Below the pieces are notes generated by a model that saw nothing but the letters and a program-made list of their open reading frames with translations, made no database searches and was not told where the DNA came from. Both the position numbers and the translations under genes were made by a program. A DNA stretch of 64,000 bases from Polyangiaceae bacterium (GTDB taxonomy: Bacteria > Myxococcota_A > Polyangia > Polyangiales > Polyangiaceae), in NCBI GenBank assembly GCA_020633205.1, contig JACKEB010000014.1, positions 607,701 to 671,700 on the forward strand, given 5' to 3'. Below are positions 16,900-25,428 of the stretch, in pieces. Numbering within the stretch: position 1 is the stretch's first letter; each line of letters opens with the position of its first letter.

Positions 16900-18405
16900 T
16901 TAGGGCGGCCAGTCCCACATCCAGGCCGGCGAATCCGTTCCCAGGGCCGCGACGATCGAGAGCGTTTCGACTGGATGTGGGTCGGAGAAATCGAGCCAAC
17001 CCGGTCGGATGACGACCTTTCCTGCCGCAAGGGGAAGGGCGTGAGGCTCTACGGCACGACCGGCTACAAGCCCTGGTGTGTGCGGAATCAGAAGCGCCGC
17101 CAGCAGCTCCTCACGCTCTGCAACATGCCCAAGCTTCCAGCGCGCCGCATGCGCGACCTGCCAACCAGTCGCTCCAGCGACTTCCAAGCACCGAGTTGTG
17201 CGAGTGACGTCGCCCAAACAAAGGCACGACTCGAGGACGCCCGAGAAGTAGCCGTACGGATCGTACGTTCCCGAGTTGAACGCCGAGATCCATTCGTCGA
17301 CGAGCTCGCCAGCACCAGGCGCGCTCTCGCGCGCACAGCCTCGTAGCCAGCTCATGTGTCGGAGGTCAGCCTCCATTTCCTTCGCGATGGCGACAGCGCG
17401 CGCCGGATCGCTGCGGGCGAGCCTAACAGCGACGGCGAGCGAGGCGTCGTCGTCGTGCCGCCAGCCGGCGGGCAGCTCCACCTCCAGCGCAAGCGCTGCC
17501 TCGAGGTCGGTGCGCACCGTACGCCGAACCTCAGCTGCCCTCCACAGATGGCACCTCTCACCCTCGTCGTTGCCGCGAGGAACCTGCCATTTGCGGAGGA
17601 GTGGCTTGGCATCCAGTCCAAGATCGAGGGCGACTAGCGTCGCCTCCACCAACAAACCGTCGGGGAGATCTTGGTCAGCGAGTTCAGCGAGGTGCCGTTC
17701 AGCAAGACCTCGGTCACTCGCTGCTGTCAGCACAATCGCATGCAGGTTCTGAGGTGATCGCGTCAAGACCCTGGGAGCGTCGAAAGGCAAGAGGAGCGCA
17801 TCGCGATAGTACGTCAGCTGCTCGTCCCTATCGCTCACAGCCAGCAGACGCTCCGAGTCGCGTGCCGCGGCTGCACAACACAGTTCGGCTAGCAAGCCTC
17901 TGCGCGTGGAGGCGAACGCTGGCAGCGAATCACCCGCCCTGGCCGCAAGGAGTGCCGCTTCGACAAACGTATACGCCGGTTCCTCAAGGGAACGCTGGGG
18001 AGCAAGCTTGGCCAAGAGCCGACGCGCAACGTCTAGCCCGTCGGGCGAGCGGGGGCGGCCATCATCGTCTTGGCGCGGCTCGTTGAGGACAACGCGTGAA
18101 GCTCCCGACTGGATGTCGATCGATCCGTCCGGCTGGTAGCCGATCGATAGCTCATCTGTCGAATCGGAGAAGGGAGGTGACTTCAAAGGTGGCGCGTGGC
18201 GCTTGCTCTTCTTCTTTCCTACGGCAGGCCGGGCGAGCGCGATGCCCCGGCGTTCGGCCTCGCTCTGCAGGGCGCTACGAGCCTCATCGGTGAGGTCAGC
18301 TCGCTCATCCCAGAGTTGGCGGAGCCGGTCGTTTGTAAAAGTCGTGTAGTCGACCTTGAGCGGCTTCGCTGCGAAGAGCTGCTTGAAGAATCGTGTAATG
18401 CCCAT
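16900..18405 (-). CDS. Hypothetical protein of helical repeats
   Basis: A 501-aa cytoplasmic-looking protein. The N-terminus (MGITRFFKQLFAAKPLKVDY) is followed by a helical segment TFTNDRLRQLWDERADLTDEARSAL and a Lys/Pro-rich spacer (about 60-125). From about residue 130 on, it consists of roughly ten paired helices with Ala/Leu/Arg composition (for example ERHLAELADQDLPDGLLVEATLVALDLGLDAK), like a TPR/HEAT-style solenoid. No catalytic motif is recognised. It opposes the MerR gene and stands alone. Confidence 0.7.
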   Translation of the reverse strand: MGITRFFKQLFAAKPLKVDYTTFTNDRLRQLWDERADLTDEARSALQSEAERRGIALARPAVGKKKSKRHAPPLKSPPFSDSTDELSIGYQPDGSIDIQSGASRVVLNEPRQDDDGRPRSPDGLDVARRLLAKLAPQRSLEEPAYTFVEAALLAARAGDSLPAFASTRRGLLAELCCAAAARDSERLLAVSDRDEQLTYYRDALLLPFDAPRVLTRSPQNLHAIVLTAASDRGLAERHLAELADQDLPDGLLVEATLVALDLGLDAKPLLRKWQVPRGNDEGERCHLWRAAEVRRTVRTDLEAALALEVELPAGWRHDDDASLAVAVRLARSDPARAVAIAKEMEADLRHMSWLRGCARESAPGAGELVDEWISAFNSGTYDPYGYFSGVLESCLCLGDVTRTTRCLEVAGATGWQVAHAARWKLGHVAEREELLAALLIPHTPGLVAGRAVEPHALPLAAGKVVIRPGWLDFSDPHPVETLSIVAALGTDSPAWMWDWPP

Positions 18406-18608
18406 CGCGTTTTCGCCCGTTAGCTGCGTTCCGAGTGCTGACGGCCTACCCCATGCGGCGCCTGACGAAAGCTCGCGCTTCCTCGTGTTGATTCATGGTG
18501 CTCAAAGCAGCTGAAAACGAAAAGCTCATCGTCGAGGTGACAGATAGGATGGGCCACAAAGCAGAAAACGGGACCCGCCTCGATGGGGAATCCCGCTCAA
18601 TCTAGCTG

Positions 18609-18838
18609 TGGGTCATGAAGGACTTGAAACCGAGGGAGCCTGTGCGAGCTGCGCTCGCGGCACTTCGCGTCGCCGCTGAGCAAACGCGCTTGCCCGCCCA
18701 ACGGAGTGGGGGCGCGCAAGCGCTCCGCCTTGCTCCAGGTGTGCACCGCTTCGTCGTCAGGTTGGGCGCCGACCAAGGTCGTCGCCTCGAGGTCAGAGAG
18801 TCCTGAAAAAAAAAACCGCGCTTCAGCGCGGCTTAGAG
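18609..18838 (-). repeat. tRNA-Lys 3'-end repeat, unit A
   Basis: The unit begins (plus strand) with 20 bases identical to the 3' end of the tRNA-Lys gene (start TGGGTCATGAAGG, 18609-18628), continues with 7 bases shared with unit B, and ends with a 71-bp block (18788-18858, running into unit B) shared with unit B and the true tRNA end. Its middle holds two hairpins of about 8 bp (stems GTGCGAGC-type near 18642 and GCGCTTGC near 18686). It is the distal member of the array. Confidence 0.85.
18806..18834 (-). terminator. Intrinsic terminator copy downstream of the unit B tail
   Basis: Read on the minus strand, the GC stem CCGCGC/GCGCGG with a four-base loop is followed by ten T residues. It is a near copy of the terminator at 18912 and lies in the same position after a tRNA-Lys 3'-end copy. 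Confidence 0.75.
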
Positions 18839-18943
18839 TGGGTCATGAAGGACTTGAAACCGAGGCAGTCTGCCCGAGCTAAGCTCGGGCTGCCGAGGTC
18901 AGAGAGTCCTGAAAAAAAAGCCGCGCTTCAGCGCGGCTTAGAG
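18839..18943 (-). repeat. tRNA-Lys 3'-end repeat, unit B
   Basis: A 105-bp unit joined directly to the tRNA gene. It starts with the same 20-base tRNA-Lys 3' end as unit A, then ACCGAGG, a perfect hairpin GCCCGAGC-TAA-GCTCGGGC, the shared GAGGTCAGAGAGTCC block and a terminator. Its AGGACT and AGTCCT ends can pair, enclosing the hairpin. Confidence 0.88.
18912..18939 (-). terminator. Intrinsic terminator of tRNA-Lys
   Basis: On the minus strand: stem AAGCCGCGC / GCGCGGCTT with loop TGAA, then eight T residues, starting five bases after the tRNA 3' end. Confidence 0.85.
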
Positions 18944-19016
18944 TGGGTCATGAAGGACTTGAACCTTCAGCCAATGGATTAAGAGTCCACTGCTCTACCA
19001 ATTGAGCTAATGACCC
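18944..19016 (-). tRNA. tRNA-Lys(CTT)
   Basis: The minus strand folds as a full cloverleaf: acceptor GGGTCAT/ATGACCC with discriminator A, D-arm GCTC-AATTGGTA-GAGC, anticodon arm GTGGA-CTCTTAA-TCCAT with anticodon CTT, and T-arm GAAGG-TTCAAGT-CCTTC. CCA is not encoded. The 3' strand is copied twice downstream. Confidence 0.96.
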
Positions 19017-19187
19017 GTTGGGACCGCGGCTTCTATCATCTCTGCAGACCCTGTCAAGCGCGGTTGGAGAGCAAGCGTAGGCCAGCCGGGCCTCCCCCCC
19101 AAAAATGGCTGAAAAACAGCTGATTCGGGAGGTGGTGCGGGGTCGAAAACAGCGCGAGGCGCTTGAGACGGAGCTCAAATGGGGGGC

Positions 19188-19222
19188 GCCCCGGGAGCGG
19201 CCTGGTACCACTCCCGGGGCGT
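19188..19222. terminator. Perfect 11-bp hairpin between tRNA-Lys and the discoidin gene
   Basis: Stem CGCCCCGGGAG / CTCCCGGGGCG with a 13-base loop, 50 bp after the stop of the minus-strand lipoprotein gene. No T-run follows on either strand, so a terminator or RNA-stabilising role is possible but not certain. Confidence 0.5.
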
Positions 19223-19272
19223 CTCGATCCGACTACTTGTGTTGGGATTTGCTGCTTGATGGGCTCCTCTGC

Positions 19273-20754
19273 TCAGTACGCCTCGAGCTCGTTGACTCGG
19301 ACGTAAGTGCTCTGGTTCGCGGGACCGAGTCGCCCGAAGAGGCGGATCTTGTCGGTCGCGATGAGGTTGAACGAGTGGACGTTGTGAACGTTCGTGTTGC
19401 CGGCGACGGTGGCGGCGTTTTGCCATGCGGAACCGTCCCAGTATTGGATGTCGTAGTCCCGCGCGACGTAGCCGGCGGTGCCGAAGAACTCCACGCGGTC
19501 TACTTGGCGACACTCACCGAAGTCCAACTCGATCCACGCCGGTAGGCTGCCCACGTTCGTCCAGCCGTCGTTCAGGTTGGTGCCTCGACTGCGGTCGTGT
19601 GCCTTGGCGATGCTGTAGTTGGGATACGTCGACGATGCGCTGCCGGTCGCGTCCAGCGCTTGGTTGTCGTAGACCTCGATCTCGTTGATGCGTGTGTAGC
19701 CTGGCTGGGATGTTGACCCCTTGGTCGCGTAGATTCGCATGCGCTGGGCCGTTACCGCGGGGAATGTCGAGGTCGAGATCAGGCTCGCGTTGCCGACCAC
19801 GTCCGTGATGGTGATCCAAGACGTGCCGTTGTAGTACTGGATCTCGTAGTCTTGGATGATGTAGCCGGTGGTCGCATAGACATCGACGCGACCAAAGCGC
19901 TTGGGCGCACCGAAGTTGAGTTCCACCCAGGCGGGCACCGAGCCGTTGTTTGACCAGCTGGTGGAGCCGCCGAGGGCGTGGCTACGATTGCCGTCGTTGA
20001 CCCGCGCCGCGCTGTAGCCGCCGAAGGTCGTGTTTGCGCTCGCGGTTGCGCCGCGGGCGAGGTTCGTGCGCGTGCTGCCGGAGATCGTGCAGCCGCTCGC
20101 GCCACCCGTGCCGCCGGTGCCGCCGGTCCCTGCTGTTCCACCTGTGCCGCCGGTGGCCCCACCCGTTCCGCCGGTTCCCCCTGTCGTTCCGCCGGTTCCT
20201 CCTGTGGTGCCACCTGTTCCGCCTGTGCCCATGCCCGCTGAGCCGCCACTGGACATCCCCGCGGAACCGCCGGTGGCCATGCCGCCTGAGCCGCCAGTCG
20301 TTCCTCCGCTACCGCCAGTCGCCCCGCCGACACCACCCGTGGCCATGCCACCTGAGCCGCCGCTGGTCATGCCGCCGGCGCCACCAACGGCGCCGCCAGT
20401 TCCCCCGGTAGCCACGCCGCCTGAGCCTCCTGTCGCTCCGCCGCTGCCACCAACTGCGCCAGTGCCACCAACTGCGCCGCTGCCACCAACTGCGCCGCTG
20501 CCACCAACTGCGCCAGAGCCTCCAGCTCCGCTACCACCTGAGGCGCCACTGCCGCTGGAGCCAGCACTGCCGCTAGAACCAGCACTGCCGCCACTACCGG
20601 TCGTCGTGGTGTCGTCGCTTCCGCCACAGGCAACGAGCGCGAGGCTCGCGCCGAGCGCGCAAACGAAATGCATACGTCGATTGATATGCCGCGAGGAAAT
20701 AAGCGCCGCGGCCTTGGAACGATTGCTTGTAAGTAATTCAGAACGAAGTTTCAT
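19273..20754 (-). CDS. Lipoprotein with Gly-rich stalk and two discoidin (F5/8 type C) domains
   Basis: A 493-aa precursor. GGAGGG lies four bases before ATG 20754, which fixes the start; the signal has a long basic n-region and lipobox LVAC. A stalk of about 180 residues follows, made of GGSGG, GGTGG and GAVGGS repeats. Two carbohydrate-binding-like discoidin domains of about 130 residues come next: first NLARGATASANTTFGGYSAA ... WVELNFGAPKRFGRVDVY, second ALDATGSASSTYPNYSIAKA ... WIELDFGECRQVDRVEFFG. Both show the conserved W-ELDFG and YD/EIQYWDG motifs. It probably binds glycans at the surface. Confidence 0.88.
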   Translation of the reverse strand: MKLRSELLTSNRSKAAALISSRHINRRMHFVCALGASLALVACGGSDDTTTTGSGGSAGSSGSAGSSGSGASGGSGAGGSGAVGGSGAVGGSGAVGGTGAVGGSGGATGGSGGVATGGTGGAVGGAGGMTSGGSGGMATGGVGGATGGSGGTTGGSGGMATGGSAGMSSGGSAGMGTGGTGGTTGGTGGTTGGTGGTGGATGGTGGTAGTGGTGGTGGASGCTISGSTRTNLARGATASANTTFGGYSAARVNDGNRSHALGGSTSWSNNGSVPAWVELNFGAPKRFGRVDVYATTGYIIQDYEIQYYNGTSWITITDVVGNASLISTSTFPAVTAQRMRIYATKGSTSQPGYTRINEIEVYDNQALDATGSASSTYPNYSIAKAHDRSRGTNLNDGWTNVGSLPAWIELDFGECRQVDRVEFFGTAGYVARDYDIQYWDGSAWQNAATVAGNTNVHNVHSFNLIATDKIRLFGRLGPANQSTYVRVNELEAY

Positions 20755-21181
20755 TGACCCTCCAAACAGAAGACGCACGTCTGCATTCGCTCCAGCCGCA
20801 ACAAGCGCTGAAGGTGAGTGATCAGTCAGCGAGACGAACATCAACGCCCATCGCTGCAGTGATGGAGCGTTCGCCGCGAGCGCCGGGGACGAGAAAAGGA
20901 TCCGTTGAGAAGGGATCCCGTCTGCTGACTTGACGTTGTCGTCGGTTGAAAGAGAGGTGCCCTCTCCCAGCGGAGACGGCTCACGATCTCGTGGAAAATC
21001 GCACCCAATTTATTTCACCGGGGGCCGCCTAGTGAACCTCGAGTATTGATGAAAAATCGGGTAAGTTTGAGGGTTTGTCCATTTTTGGGGGGGAGGGTGC
21101 AGCGCAAGAAGCGTGGAAGCACCCGTCGTGCTCCCAGAGGGGGCCGACGTAGCTCGAGACGAAACTACCGCGCGGAACCAG
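20755..21181. other. Intergenic region, 427 bp, no gene seen
   Basis: The small ORFs here are shadows. It holds a GGATCC...GGATCC inverted pair near 20900, a GAGAGG-TGC-CCTCTC hairpin at 20952-20966, and an AT-richer stretch with G-runs near 21000-21095. The upstream promoter of the discoidin gene should be in the left part. Confidence 0.4.
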
Positions 21182-22081
21182 CTACGGGTCGGGCCACTTC
21201 CAGGTGAAGTCGCTCGCATCCAGCGGGTCACCGCCGAAAAACACGGTGCCTACCTTGGCCCACGAGGAGCCGTTGAAGCGCCAGAGCTCCGCGTTCTGGG
21301 CGTCGAGGTGCTTGATGCCGTAGCTCTCTCGCGGGCGCTTCGAGGGGTCGCCAGCAGTGTAGTTCAGGGGCGAGCAATCGCCGCTCACGATGTTGGCGTT
21401 GAGCAGGTCGAAGTCGTAGCCCCAGTCGCAGGTCGGGCAACCCGAGGTGAAGGTCACGTTGCTCACCGTCAGGTTCAGCTGGCAGGTGTTCGTGCCGTTG
21501 CTCCAGGTTTCCGTCTCCAGGCCTGACAACACTGCTCCCGGTTGGCCGAGTGACATGATGAGTCCACCGCCCACCACCCCGAGCTGGTACCCGACGAGCC
21601 CACCAGCACCGCCCAGACCACCGCTGCCCAGTCCACCACTGCCCCCCGCCCCGCCGGCTCCAGCGCTGCCTGCAGCACCAGCGCTGCCTGCGGCTCCTCC
21701 GCTACCTGCTGAGCCTCCGCTGCCCGCCACACCGCCGCTGCCCGCTGCGCCTCCGCTGGCTGCAGTACCGCCGCCGCCCGCCGCACCAGTGCCTGCGGTG
21801 CTCCCACCTGCTCCACCGCTCGCCTGACCTGCTGTGCCGCCCGCGCCGCCCCCGAGCGTGCCCCCAAGTCCATTCCCTGCGGAACCGGAGGCGCCTCCGT
21901 TGACGCCGCCCCCAGCTCCGCTCGCGCTGGTGCCCGCGGTCCCGGCGGTGCCCCCGCTCGAGTTCCCTCCGGCGCCTCCGCTGCCGAGTTTGGTCAAAGG
22001 GACGAGATCCGTGTCCTGACACGCTACCAACGTCAGCAACGCAAGCGCCGCAAAGGCAAACGGTCGCTGTCGATCAGTCAA
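21182..22081 (-). CDS. Lipoprotein with Gly/Ala-rich linker
   Basis: A 299-aa protein from a TTG start that overlaps the stop of the upstream gene (TTGACTGA) and has GAGGT five bases before it. The signal MTDRQRPFAFAALALLTLVAC ends in a lipobox. A linker of about 150 residues of GGAGG/GSAGS type leads to a C-terminal domain with a disulfide-rich loop (CQLNLTVSNVTFTSGCPTC), YDFDLLNANIVSGDCS and ELWRFNGSSWAKVGTVFFGG. Last gene of the ECF sigma operon. Confidence 0.8.
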   Translation of the reverse strand: MTDRQRPFAFAALALLTLVACQDTDLVPLTKLGSGGAGGNSSGGTAGTAGTSASGAGGGVNGGASGSAGNGLGGTLGGGAGGTAGQASGGAGGSTAGTGAAGGGGTAASGGAAGSGGVAGSGGSAGSGGAAGSAGAAGSAGAGGAGGSGGLGSGGLGGAGGLVGYQLGVVGGGLIMSLGQPGAVLSGLETETWSNGTNTCQLNLTVSNVTFTSGCPTCDWGYDFDLLNANIVSGDCSPLNYTAGDPSKRPRESYGIKHLDAQNAELWRFNGSSWAKVGTVFFGGDPLDASDFTWKWPDP

Positions 22082-23252
22082 GGCGTACCTCGATCCCTGC
22101 GGAGAGGAGCACCAGGGGCCGCCCCCACTCTGCAACCTCCCTGGAGTCGAAGCGGACGCGGACGCGACTCGCGGTCGCGCCGACTCGACCATCCAGGGCG
22201 GCGCGCAAGGTGTCGCTCAGTTGCCACCCGAGGCCCGCGCGCAGCAACCCGACGGGGACTACACCAGCGTCGGACTGGGCCTCGAAGCCGGCAGATGGAT
22301 CGCCGCTGGTGATCAGCCAAGCGACGCCGGCCCCAGCTCCGAGCACCGGCTCGAGTCGGGTGCCGCCGGTCCACGCGAGCTCGAGGAGGCCCAAGCTCAT
22401 GTGCACCGAAGCGGAGCCTTCACTCCCGCTCAGCTGACTGAACAGGCTGGGTGTCAGCAGCATGCCGGTGGCCGCCACGTGCCGAGAGAAGTCTAGCGTC
22501 AAGCCGAGCCCGATGTGGCCGTCCGCCGGAACTCCGCCGGGGCTCGCGCTGCCCGCAACCACTCCGACGAGGCGGAGCTCCTTGCCGTGGTCGAGCGGCA
22601 GCAATTGCCGCGAGGAATCGCGAGGAGTCGCCGCGGGGACTGGTTTGGCGCTTGGGGGCACCTGAGGCGCAGGGGCGCTCGCACTCGGCGCGACGTCGGT
22701 GGGGCCAGCGTCCTCAGCGGCGCCCCCCGTACTCCCGGCCCCAGCGTCGCTCAGGTCAGCTGGCGGAGGCTCCGCCGGCGCGGGCTCGGGCATCTCCAGG
22801 TGGATTTCGAGGAAGCTCGCGCGCAGCAGCTCCACCGCGCGGGTCGCGATGACCGCGTCGTCAGCGCCGCCCTTCTTCGGCTCCTGGGTGACGATCACTT
22901 CCTTCAAGACGGAGGCGTCGCCCTCCGGATCAGCGACCCAGACTTCCACCGCGTTGCGTGCTCGCGGCACGCGGATCGCTGCATTGGCACCAACGCGACC
23001 CGCTCGCTCCGCGAGACTCGTGCCGCCCTGCTGTTCCGCGCGGACATTGAAGCCGAGCTGTTCCAGCTCCGCTTGCAGGCGGCGGAACAACGCACCGGGC
23101 TCGCCTTCCACCACGAGCAAGATGCGCGGGGCGATGCGAGGCGCATCCGCAGCGGGGGCCGGCGCCGCCTCTGCATCGATGGCAGGCAGAGTGAGTCCAG
23201 CGCAAAGCCCCATTAGGCCAAGCAACCCGACAATGATGCGTACGCCCCTCAC
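22074..23252 (-). CDS. Outer-membrane beta-barrel-like protein of the sigma/FecR operon
   Basis: A 392-aa secreted protein. GTG 23252 gives MRGVRIIVGLLGLMGLCAG signal; the frame upstream is antisense to FecR coding and is rejected. N-terminal part: LLVVEGEPGALFRRLQAELEQLGFNV (alpha/beta). Middle: Pro/Ala/Ser-rich. C-terminal part: alternating strands (LGLTLDFSRHVAATGMLL, SLGLLELAWTGGTRLEPVLG, LLRAGLGWQLSDTLRAALDG) with aromatic ends, ending LLSAGIEVRLD. This fits an outer-membrane barrel domain fused to a periplasmic sensor. It is coupled to the lipoprotein downstream and overlaps its TTG start. Confidence 0.78.
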   Translation of the reverse strand: MRGVRIIVGLLGLMGLCAGLTLPAIDAEAAPAPAADAPRIAPRILLVVEGEPGALFRRLQAELEQLGFNVRAEQQGGTSLAERAGRVGANAAIRVPRARNAVEVWVADPEGDASVLKEVIVTQEPKKGGADDAVIATRAVELLRASFLEIHLEMPEPAPAEPPPADLSDAGAGSTGGAAEDAGPTDVAPSASAPAPQVPPSAKPVPAATPRDSSRQLLPLDHGKELRLVGVVAGSASPGGVPADGHIGLGLTLDFSRHVAATGMLLTPSLFSQLSGSEGSASVHMSLGLLELAWTGGTRLEPVLGAGAGVAWLITSGDPSAGFEAQSDAGVVPVGLLRAGLGWQLSDTLRAALDGRVGATASRVRVRFDSREVAEWGRPLVLLSAGIEVRLD

Positions 23253-23269
23253 GCTCTTCGAACCTACTA

Positions 23270-24610
23270 CTACTCGGTCGCCGATGGGGTGGGGGCTGGC
23301 GTGGAGCCACTCGAAGGCGCTGGCGCAGCCTTTTCGCCGTCTCCGGTCGGCCCAGCGTCCGCCAAGGCTGCGGCGCGATTGACGATCGCCCGAGCAAGGG
23401 GCGCGTGAGGTCCCGACGGATACCGCGCCAGGTAGTTCCTCGCGGTGCCCAGAGCTGCAGCATCCGCGCCCCCGGAGTTTTGCAGCTCCAAAACGCGACC
23501 GAGCGCCTCTCTCGCGAGGGCGCCGGTCGGTTGTTCCGCGAGGTACCGTTGGAACCAACTGAGGGCGTCTCCACCACCGAAGCGCCCGAGGGAAAAGGCC
23601 GCCATCGCCGCCGCAGAAGTCCCGGGAAAGCGCCTGCGAGCAGTGAGATACGCTTGGCGCGCAAGATTCGCGCGTCCAGCGTAGCGGGCTGAGTCTCCGA
23701 GCAGCAGTAGGTCTCCGCCTGAGGCGGAGCCGAGCACACCATCGATGCCGTCTCGCTCCGCGGTCTGCACCGCCAGCTTGTACTCGCCTTGGCGCGCCAA
23801 CGCCTGCCAGGTCAAATTCGCGCCAGCATCGGGCGCTAGCTTGGGGCCGCCGGGCTTCGCGCTCGACGCACTGGGCGCTGCGCTGCCGGTCGGGCCAGCG
23901 TCTACATCCGCCGTCTGCTCCACTCGCGTCGGAGGCGGCTCGGTACGGTTCAGCGCGGCGCTGTCTTGAGGAGCCAGCTCGGCGTTGCCGTCGAGATCAA
24001 TCTCGAGGCGCTGACCCGCCACGACCGTACGACCGTCGCCCAGCGTTGGACCGGTGACGAGCACGCTCCCATCTTGCATCACCAACAAGAACCGCTGCTC
24101 TGCATCGTGCCATTCCAGATCGAAACGCGTGCCCGTGACTTCGACCTCGAAGGGCCCTGCTGCAAAGGACCAATGCGCGCCCGTCAGGTGACTCACGCTG
24201 ACTACGGCCTTGCCGTCCTGAAGTGTGACGTCCGCGCCGTGTTGGTTCATCGCCTTGAGTTGAGCTTGAGCGCCGGGCTCGAGTAGCACCGTCGTGCCCT
24301 CGCTGAAGCGCAGTGGTGTTTGGCTGCTCGCCTGCAGCCACTCACCCACCTGACACGCCCGCCCGGCGCTGACGATTTCGCAGCTCAGTTGCTTTTCTGG
24401 AGTGCGCAGGAAGAAGAAGAGCGCACCGAGCGTAAAGGCTGCAGCGGCCAACAACACAACGCGCGGAGTGCGACGGGTAGGGGCTTGTGTTTCCTTGAGG
24501 AATTTTTCGCGAGCGCGCTCGAGATCCGCGTTGGCTAGCTCAGGCCGACCTGCGCCTTGCGTGTCTTGCTGCCTCGCGACCTCTTCGCCTAGGCGACGGA
24601 GTGCTGTCAC
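23270..24610 (-). CDS. FecR-type anti-sigma/TPR membrane protein
   Basis: A 446-aa protein with a cytoplasmic N-terminal helical segment (1-45), one membrane helix (RVVLLAAAAFTLGALFFFL, about 50-68), a FecR domain (about 75-215: VLLEPGAQAQLKAMNQHGADVTLQDGKAVVSV ... FEVEVTGTRFDLEW; split here for length) and Pro/Ala spacer before a TPR-like C-terminus. It probably holds and releases the ECF sigma factor encoded just upstream, as FecR and ChrR-like proteins do. It overlaps the sigma stop by four bases (ATGA), giving coupled synthesis. Confidence 0.87.
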   Translation of the reverse strand: MTALRRLGEEVARQQDTQGAGRPELANADLERAREKFLKETQAPTRRTPRVVLLAAAAFTLGALFFFLRTPEKQLSCEIVSAGRACQVGEWLQASSQTPLRFSEGTTVLLEPGAQAQLKAMNQHGADVTLQDGKAVVSVSHLTGAHWSFAAGPFEVEVTGTRFDLEWHDAEQRFLLVMQDGSVLVTGPTLGDGRTVVAGQRLEIDLDGNAELAPQDSAALNRTEPPPTRVEQTADVDAGPTGSAAPSASSAKPGGPKLAPDAGANLTWQALARQGEYKLAVQTAERDGIDGVLGSASGGDLLLLGDSARYAGRANLARQAYLTARRRFPGTSAAAMAAFSLGRFGGGDALSWFQRYLAEQPTGALAREALGRVLELQNSGGADAAALGTARNYLARYPSGPHAPLARAIVNRAAALADAGPTGDGEKAAPAPSSGSTPAPTPSATE

Positions 24611-25260
24611 TTTTGCCTCCCTTCGCTCTTGGCGAGGCGCTCTTGGAGCGCTGGGTCTGCCTTCGCGTGCTCCTTGAAGAAGCTCTCGGCACGTGCCAGG
24701 CGGCGTTTGATGGTGGCTAAGGAGACATCGCAGGCAGCGGCGACCTCTTTGAGTTCCATGCCTTCGATGAAGCGCAAGGCGAACGCGATGCGTTCGTCAG
24801 CATGCATTGCCCCGAGGATTCGATAGACGGCGACGAGCTCTTCGCTGCCGTTCTCGTCGTGCCCATCGACGGGCACCGCGCTCAGCTCTTCTGGCGGTGC
24901 GGGGCGTAACCAGCGCCAGCGCGTGCGCTTGCGAATCGTACGGCGTGCTAAGTTTACGGCGATCGCGTTGAGCCAGCCTCCCAAGGCGTTTGGGTCACTG
25001 AGCTTGGGCAGATCGCGCAGCGCGTGAACGAAGACCTCTTGCAGGAGGTCCGCGATATCGGGGTCGCTGCCGAGCACTCGAACCAGCACGCGACGTACTC
25101 TCGGCGCGTGCCGATCGAAGAGCTCTCCGGCCGCTGCGCGGTCGCCCCGTTGAATAGCGCTGACGAGTGCTGCGTCATCCAGTCGTTCAGCCAGCGCACG
25201 GACCCGCGCACCACCTTGGTGGTCTGCGCGAGCGCTCCGCTTGAGTTGAACGACGGTCAT
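24607..25260 (-). CDS. ECF-family sigma-70 factor
   Basis: A 217-aa sigma factor. Region 2 (about 30-95) has LFDRHAPRVRRVLVRVLGSD, IADLLQEVFVHALRDL and GGWLNAIAVNLARRTIRKRT. Region 4 (about 150-205) has ADERIAFALRFIEGMELKEVAAACDVSLATIKRRLARAE (split), a helix-turn-helix that reads the -35. There is no region 1.1 or 3. It heads a four-gene operon (sigma, FecR-TPR, barrel protein, lipoprotein) that is typical of cell-surface signalling in myxobacteria. The stop codon is 4 bp inside the next gene. Confidence 0.93.
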   Translation of the reverse strand: MTVVQLKRSARADHQGGARVRALAERLDDAALVSAIQRGDRAAAGELFDRHAPRVRRVLVRVLGSDPDIADLLQEVFVHALRDLPKLSDPNALGGWLNAIAVNLARRTIRKRTRWRWLRPAPPEELSAVPVDGHDENGSEELVAVYRILGAMHADERIAFALRFIEGMELKEVAAACDVSLATIKRRLARAESFFKEHAKADPALQERLAKSEGRQK

Positions 25261-25428
25261 CGGTTGGTAGTTCCCGCAACGGCCACTTCCGGCTCATGCA
25301 TCGCGCCCTCACCCCCCAAAAAGAGCCAGCTGGTGACTCTTGGCGCGATCCCTGCGTCAGAAACCAGAAAAGCTACGAGACCTCCCTCCCGGGCTCAAGC
25401 CGGCTGCTTCAGCGCCGTTCACCGCGGT

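Noticed and set aside
18615..18806. 63-aa frame inside the tRNA-Lys array
   Set aside because: It lies in hairpin-rich repeats, lacks a Shine-Dalgarno and has no family; although rtT of E. coli encodes a small basic protein, this frame is not supported.
20030..20821. 263-aa plus-strand frame rich in PVPPVPP
   Set aside because: It is the exact antisense of the Gly-rich stalk of the discoidin lipoprotein; Pro-Val repeats arise from the opposite strand of GGTGG codons.
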